DNA of 64,000 nucleotides. Origin: Streptomyces brasiliensis. Lineage in GTDB: Bacteria; Actinomycetota; Actinomycetes; Streptomycetales; Streptomycetaceae. The notes below the pieces were generated by a model. That model was not told the origin of the DNA and ran no database searches. It was given only the letters and a program-made list of their open reading frames with translations. A program made the position numbers and the translations under genes. The DNA lies in contig NZ_BMQA01000018.1 in the NCBI RefSeq assembly GCF_014647875.1, positions 1 through 64,000 of the forward strand. The letters are read 5' to 3'. Positions 62,208 through 64,000 of this stretch are shown here, piece by piece. Numbering within the stretch: position 1 is the first letter of the stretch; each line of letters opens with the position of its first letter.

Positions 62208-62854
62208 GCCTCGACACGACGTACTGGACGAGCGTGGAAGGCCCCCTCGGCCTCCTCCTCCTCACCGCCGGCCCCGGCGGCGCGCTGACCTCGCTGTCCG
62301 TGCCGGGCCAGAAGGGCGGGCGTACCGTACAGGACGACTGGCGGCGCGACCCCGGGCCGTTCCGTGCTGCCGAGGAACAGCTGGCCGCCTACTTCGCCGG
62401 TGAACTCAACGCGTTCCGGCTCGAGTTGAGCACCCACGGCACCGAGTTCCGGGAACGGGTCTGGGCCGCGCTCGACTCGGTCCCGTACGGCGCGACCACG
62501 ACGTACGGCGAGATCGCCGCGCGCATCGGCGCCTCCCGGGCCGCGGTCCGCGCCGTCGGCGGCGCGATCGGCGCCAACCCGCTGCTCATCGTGCGCCCCT
62601 GCCACCGGGTGATCGGCGCGGACGGCTCCCTGACGGGCTACGCCGGCGGCCTCTACCGGAAGGTGTGGCTGCTGAGGCGGGAAGGCTCGCTCGACGGCCA
62701 GGGCCTGTCCGGCGGATCTTGCCGGACAGGCCCTGGTCCCGAGGAGGGCTCAGCGCTTGAGCGTGAAGGTGAAGCCGCCGGAGAGTCTGCCGCTCAGCCG
62801 GACTGCCGAAACGAGCTTCCCCTCCGTGATCAGTCTCTCGACCTCGGCCCGTGA
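62204..62854 (+). CDS. ogt: Methylated-DNA-protein cysteine methyltransferase, C-terminally extended
   Basis: 216 aa, with its ATG overlapping the AlkA stop (ATGA at 62204). FRERVWAALDSVPYGATTTY, EIAARIGASRAAVRAVGGA, and IVRPCHRVIG with acceptor Cys133 are diagnostic. The family normally ends near LLRREGSL (residue 163). Here the frame continues about 50 residues, through a strong terminator hairpin and into the 3' end of the convergent DUF1062 gene. Loss of the original stop is likely. Repairs O6-alkylguanine in DNA. Confidence 0.9.
   Translation: MSLDTTYWTSVEGPLGLLLLTAGPGGALTSLSVPGQKGGRTVQDDWRRDPGPFRAAEEQLAAYFAGELNAFRLELSTHGTEFRERVWAALDSVPYGATTTYGEIAARIGASRAAVRAVGGAIGANPLLIVRPCHRVIGADGSLTGYAGGLYRKVWLLRREGSLDGQGLSGGSCRTGPGPEEGSALEREGEAAGESAAQPDCRNELPLRDQSLDLGP
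62698..62736. terminator. 16-bp hairpin inside the extended ogt frame
   Basis: CCAGGGCCTGTCCGGC and GCCGGACAGGCCCTGG pair perfectly around a 7-nt loop. It lies 14 bp before the convergent DUF1062 stop. Normally it would follow ogt; here it is translated. Confidence 0.7.
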
Positions 62855-63277
62855 AAGATCGCAACCTTCAGAGATCAGTCGCACCGGCCGGACGGGAATC
62901 GGCGCCGTGAAGCGGACCGAGACGTCGATCACCTCGCGGTCCAGGTGATCCGATCCGCCGGTGTCGAGGCGCCAGGCGTTGTCCCAGTCGAGGGCGATTC
63001 GATTACGGCGCCGCACGACCGGATCCTGGAGCAGCTCAGCTGTCAGGCCAGGGTCGTTGTCATGCAGCCGGTCCAGCAGTTCAGGTCGTACGGAGCGCAC
63101 ATTCATCCGCTCCAGGACCGTGAGCTTTTCGGTTTCCCCGCAAGCGGTACAGAGCACGAGGAGCCAGGCGTCGATGAGCTTGTGGTTCGCGTTGACGCGG
63201 AATTTACCGCTCGCCCGGAAGCGCTCGGACGCGCACGCGTGGCAACGGCGGAGAACGAGCGGCAGGCAAGTGGGCAT
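62750..63277 (-). CDS. DUF1062 family protein
   Basis: 175 aa from the ATG at 63277; a GTG at 63298 is in frame. CHAC near residue 12 (LRRCHACASERFRASGKFRV) and CTAC (LVLCTACGETEKLTV) form a zinc-ribbon-like Cys4. NANHKLIDAWLLVLC and DWDNAWRLD are the DUF1062 signature. Function unknown; small, soluble, basic at its C-terminus. Convergent with ogt and overlapping its extended frame by 105 bp. Confidence 0.85.
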   Translation of the reverse strand: MPTCLPLVLRRCHACASERFRASGKFRVNANHKLIDAWLLVLCTACGETEKLTVLERMNVRSVRPELLDRLHDNDPGLTAELLQDPVVRRRNRIALDWDNAWRLDTGGSDHLDREVIDVSVRFTAPIPVRPVRLISEGCDLSRAEVERLITEGKLVSAVRLSGRLSGGFTFTLKR

Positions 63278-63667
63278 GACCACCAAGTTGTCGAGCACAG
63301 AAGTACACCGGTTTCAGTGAGAAGTCCGCAGCAGAAAGGAGCGCGGCGCAGATGCGCGACGCGCGACGAATCAGCGCTCGGGAGGTCTCACAGGGTGTAC
63401 AACGGCACGTCCTTTGCCAGACGACTTGGTTCGGCAGCACGGTAATGGCGCAGAGCGGGGCTGTCCCACTGGTTTTCGACCACGGTGACGGTGCCGTGTC
63501 AGACGTAGGCCCGCCTGCCGTACCGCGTGGGCCAACGCCCGTCCCGCCGGCCCGTCTTGGGCAAATGCGGCTTCAGCCGGGGCTGCTCGTCATTCGTCGG
63601 ATCTCCCTGTCCCACGACGGGCGCAACGACCCCGGCACGAACCAGTCACATGATCCGCCGGACAGGG
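63278..63667. other. 390-bp intergenic, no gene recognised
   Basis: Short frames only. No operator, hairpin or RNA gene was identified. Confidence 0.4.
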
Positions 63668-64000
63668 TCAGTCGTCCTCCAGGCCCCAGCTGAGGACCCG
63701 TCGCGGGTGGATGCGGATGAGCTCCTCGCTGAACTGCGGGCCCAGCTCATGGGGACCGACGAGGAGTTCGGCCTCGCCGCGGATGTCGACGCCCCGCACC
63801 TTCCACGGCCTGACGCTGGCGATGTCGTCGACGACGAGGGCGACCTTCGGGTTCTTCTCCAGGTTGCGCCACTTCTTCGTGGCACCCATGGAGTAGCCGC
63901 CGATCAGGATCGTCCCGTCGTCCTGCGGGAAGAAACCCACGGGGTTCGCCTGGGGCTGCCCGTGAGCGTCCACGGTGGCCATCCGGCCCAGCCGCTGCGA
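63668..64000 (-). CDS. PPOX-class (probably F420-dependent) protein, cut by right edge
   Basis: At least 110 residues; the gene continues beyond 64000. QRLGRMATVDAHGQPQANPV, TILIGGYSMGATKKWRNL, NPKVALVVDDIASVRPWKVR and GVDIRGEAELL are the split-barrel pyridoxamine-oxidase-like pattern of actinobacterial F420-binding family members. It may reduce a quinone or biliverdin-like substrate. The N-terminal start lies outside the window, so the ATG visible at 63982 is probably internal. Confidence 0.85.
   Translation of the reverse strand, partial: SQRLGRMATVDAHGQPQANPVGFFPQDDGTILIGGYSMGATKKWRNLEKNPKVALVVDDIASVRPWKVRGVDIRGEAELLVGPHELGPQFSEELIRIHPRRVLSWGLEDD

Noticed and set aside
1..64000. CRISPR arrays, tRNA or rRNA genes
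   Set aside because: No regularly spaced repeats and no cloverleaf or rRNA-like sequence noticed.

Overview
The window looks like a chromosomal segment of Streptomyces or a close high-GC actinomycete. The GC content is very high, starts are often GTG or TTG, and there are secreted proteins with Ala-rich signal peptides, many TetR, MarR, HxlR and GlxA regulators, an F420-type PPOX protein, an EgtC remnant and actinobacterial IS families (IS701, IS110, IS630-like, TnpB). No rRNA, tRNA, CRISPR array or replication origin was recognised. It reads as an accessory region rich in small oxidoreductase loci, each beside its own regulator, and littered with broken genes.

Layout. 0-7 kb is a gene graveyard: frameshifted IS701 transposase, IS110 and isochorismatase fragments, an internally deleted GlxA regulator, an integrase without its core-binding domain or catalytic Tyr, and a deletion joining a headless TetR to a headless SDR. 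Embedded in it is an intact leftward set (MDR oxidoreductase, NIPSNAP, secreted beta-propeller). 7-20 kb holds an aldo/keto reductase, SDRs, an HxlR/quinone-oxidoreductase pair, an XRE/SDR pair, a broken egtC, an intact GlxA regulator, a hydrolase, an aldehyde dehydrogenase, a cupin and Ohr. 20-54 kb is the most coherent part: seven promoter regions carry a pair of 14-bp palindromes (consensus near AGAACGNNCGGTCT), about 46-51 bp apart, the upstream one overlapping a TTGACA-like -35 box. They precede a secreted hydrolase, an SDR, a membrane protein plus flavoprotein operon, two related acyl-CoA-dehydrogenase-like genes (one truncated), a divergent methyltransferase/epimerase pair and a broken XRE-type regulator. 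Two similar TetR genes (26459-27100 and 32085-32669) lie beside two of the pairs and are the natural candidate regulators. Three drug-efflux type MFS transporters with their own MarR or TetR regulators, a TPP enzyme, a secreted chorismate mutase and an extracytoplasmic molybdoenzyme/cytochrome b pair are also here.

54-59 kb is a second graveyard (truncated amidohydrolase, IS630-like scrap, purC remnant) followed by a phage-type recombination directionality factor and a two-ORF locus. In that locus, a domain I recall from the N-terminus of actinobacterial UvrD-like helicases is joined, across a single-base frame change, to a Ser/Thr kinase. 59-64 kb is conserved housekeeping: rsgA, an Ada-AlkA fusion glycosylase translationally coupled to ogt, a DUF1062 protein and a PPOX protein cut by the right edge.

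Family names rest on recalled family features read from the sequence; no database search was possible.
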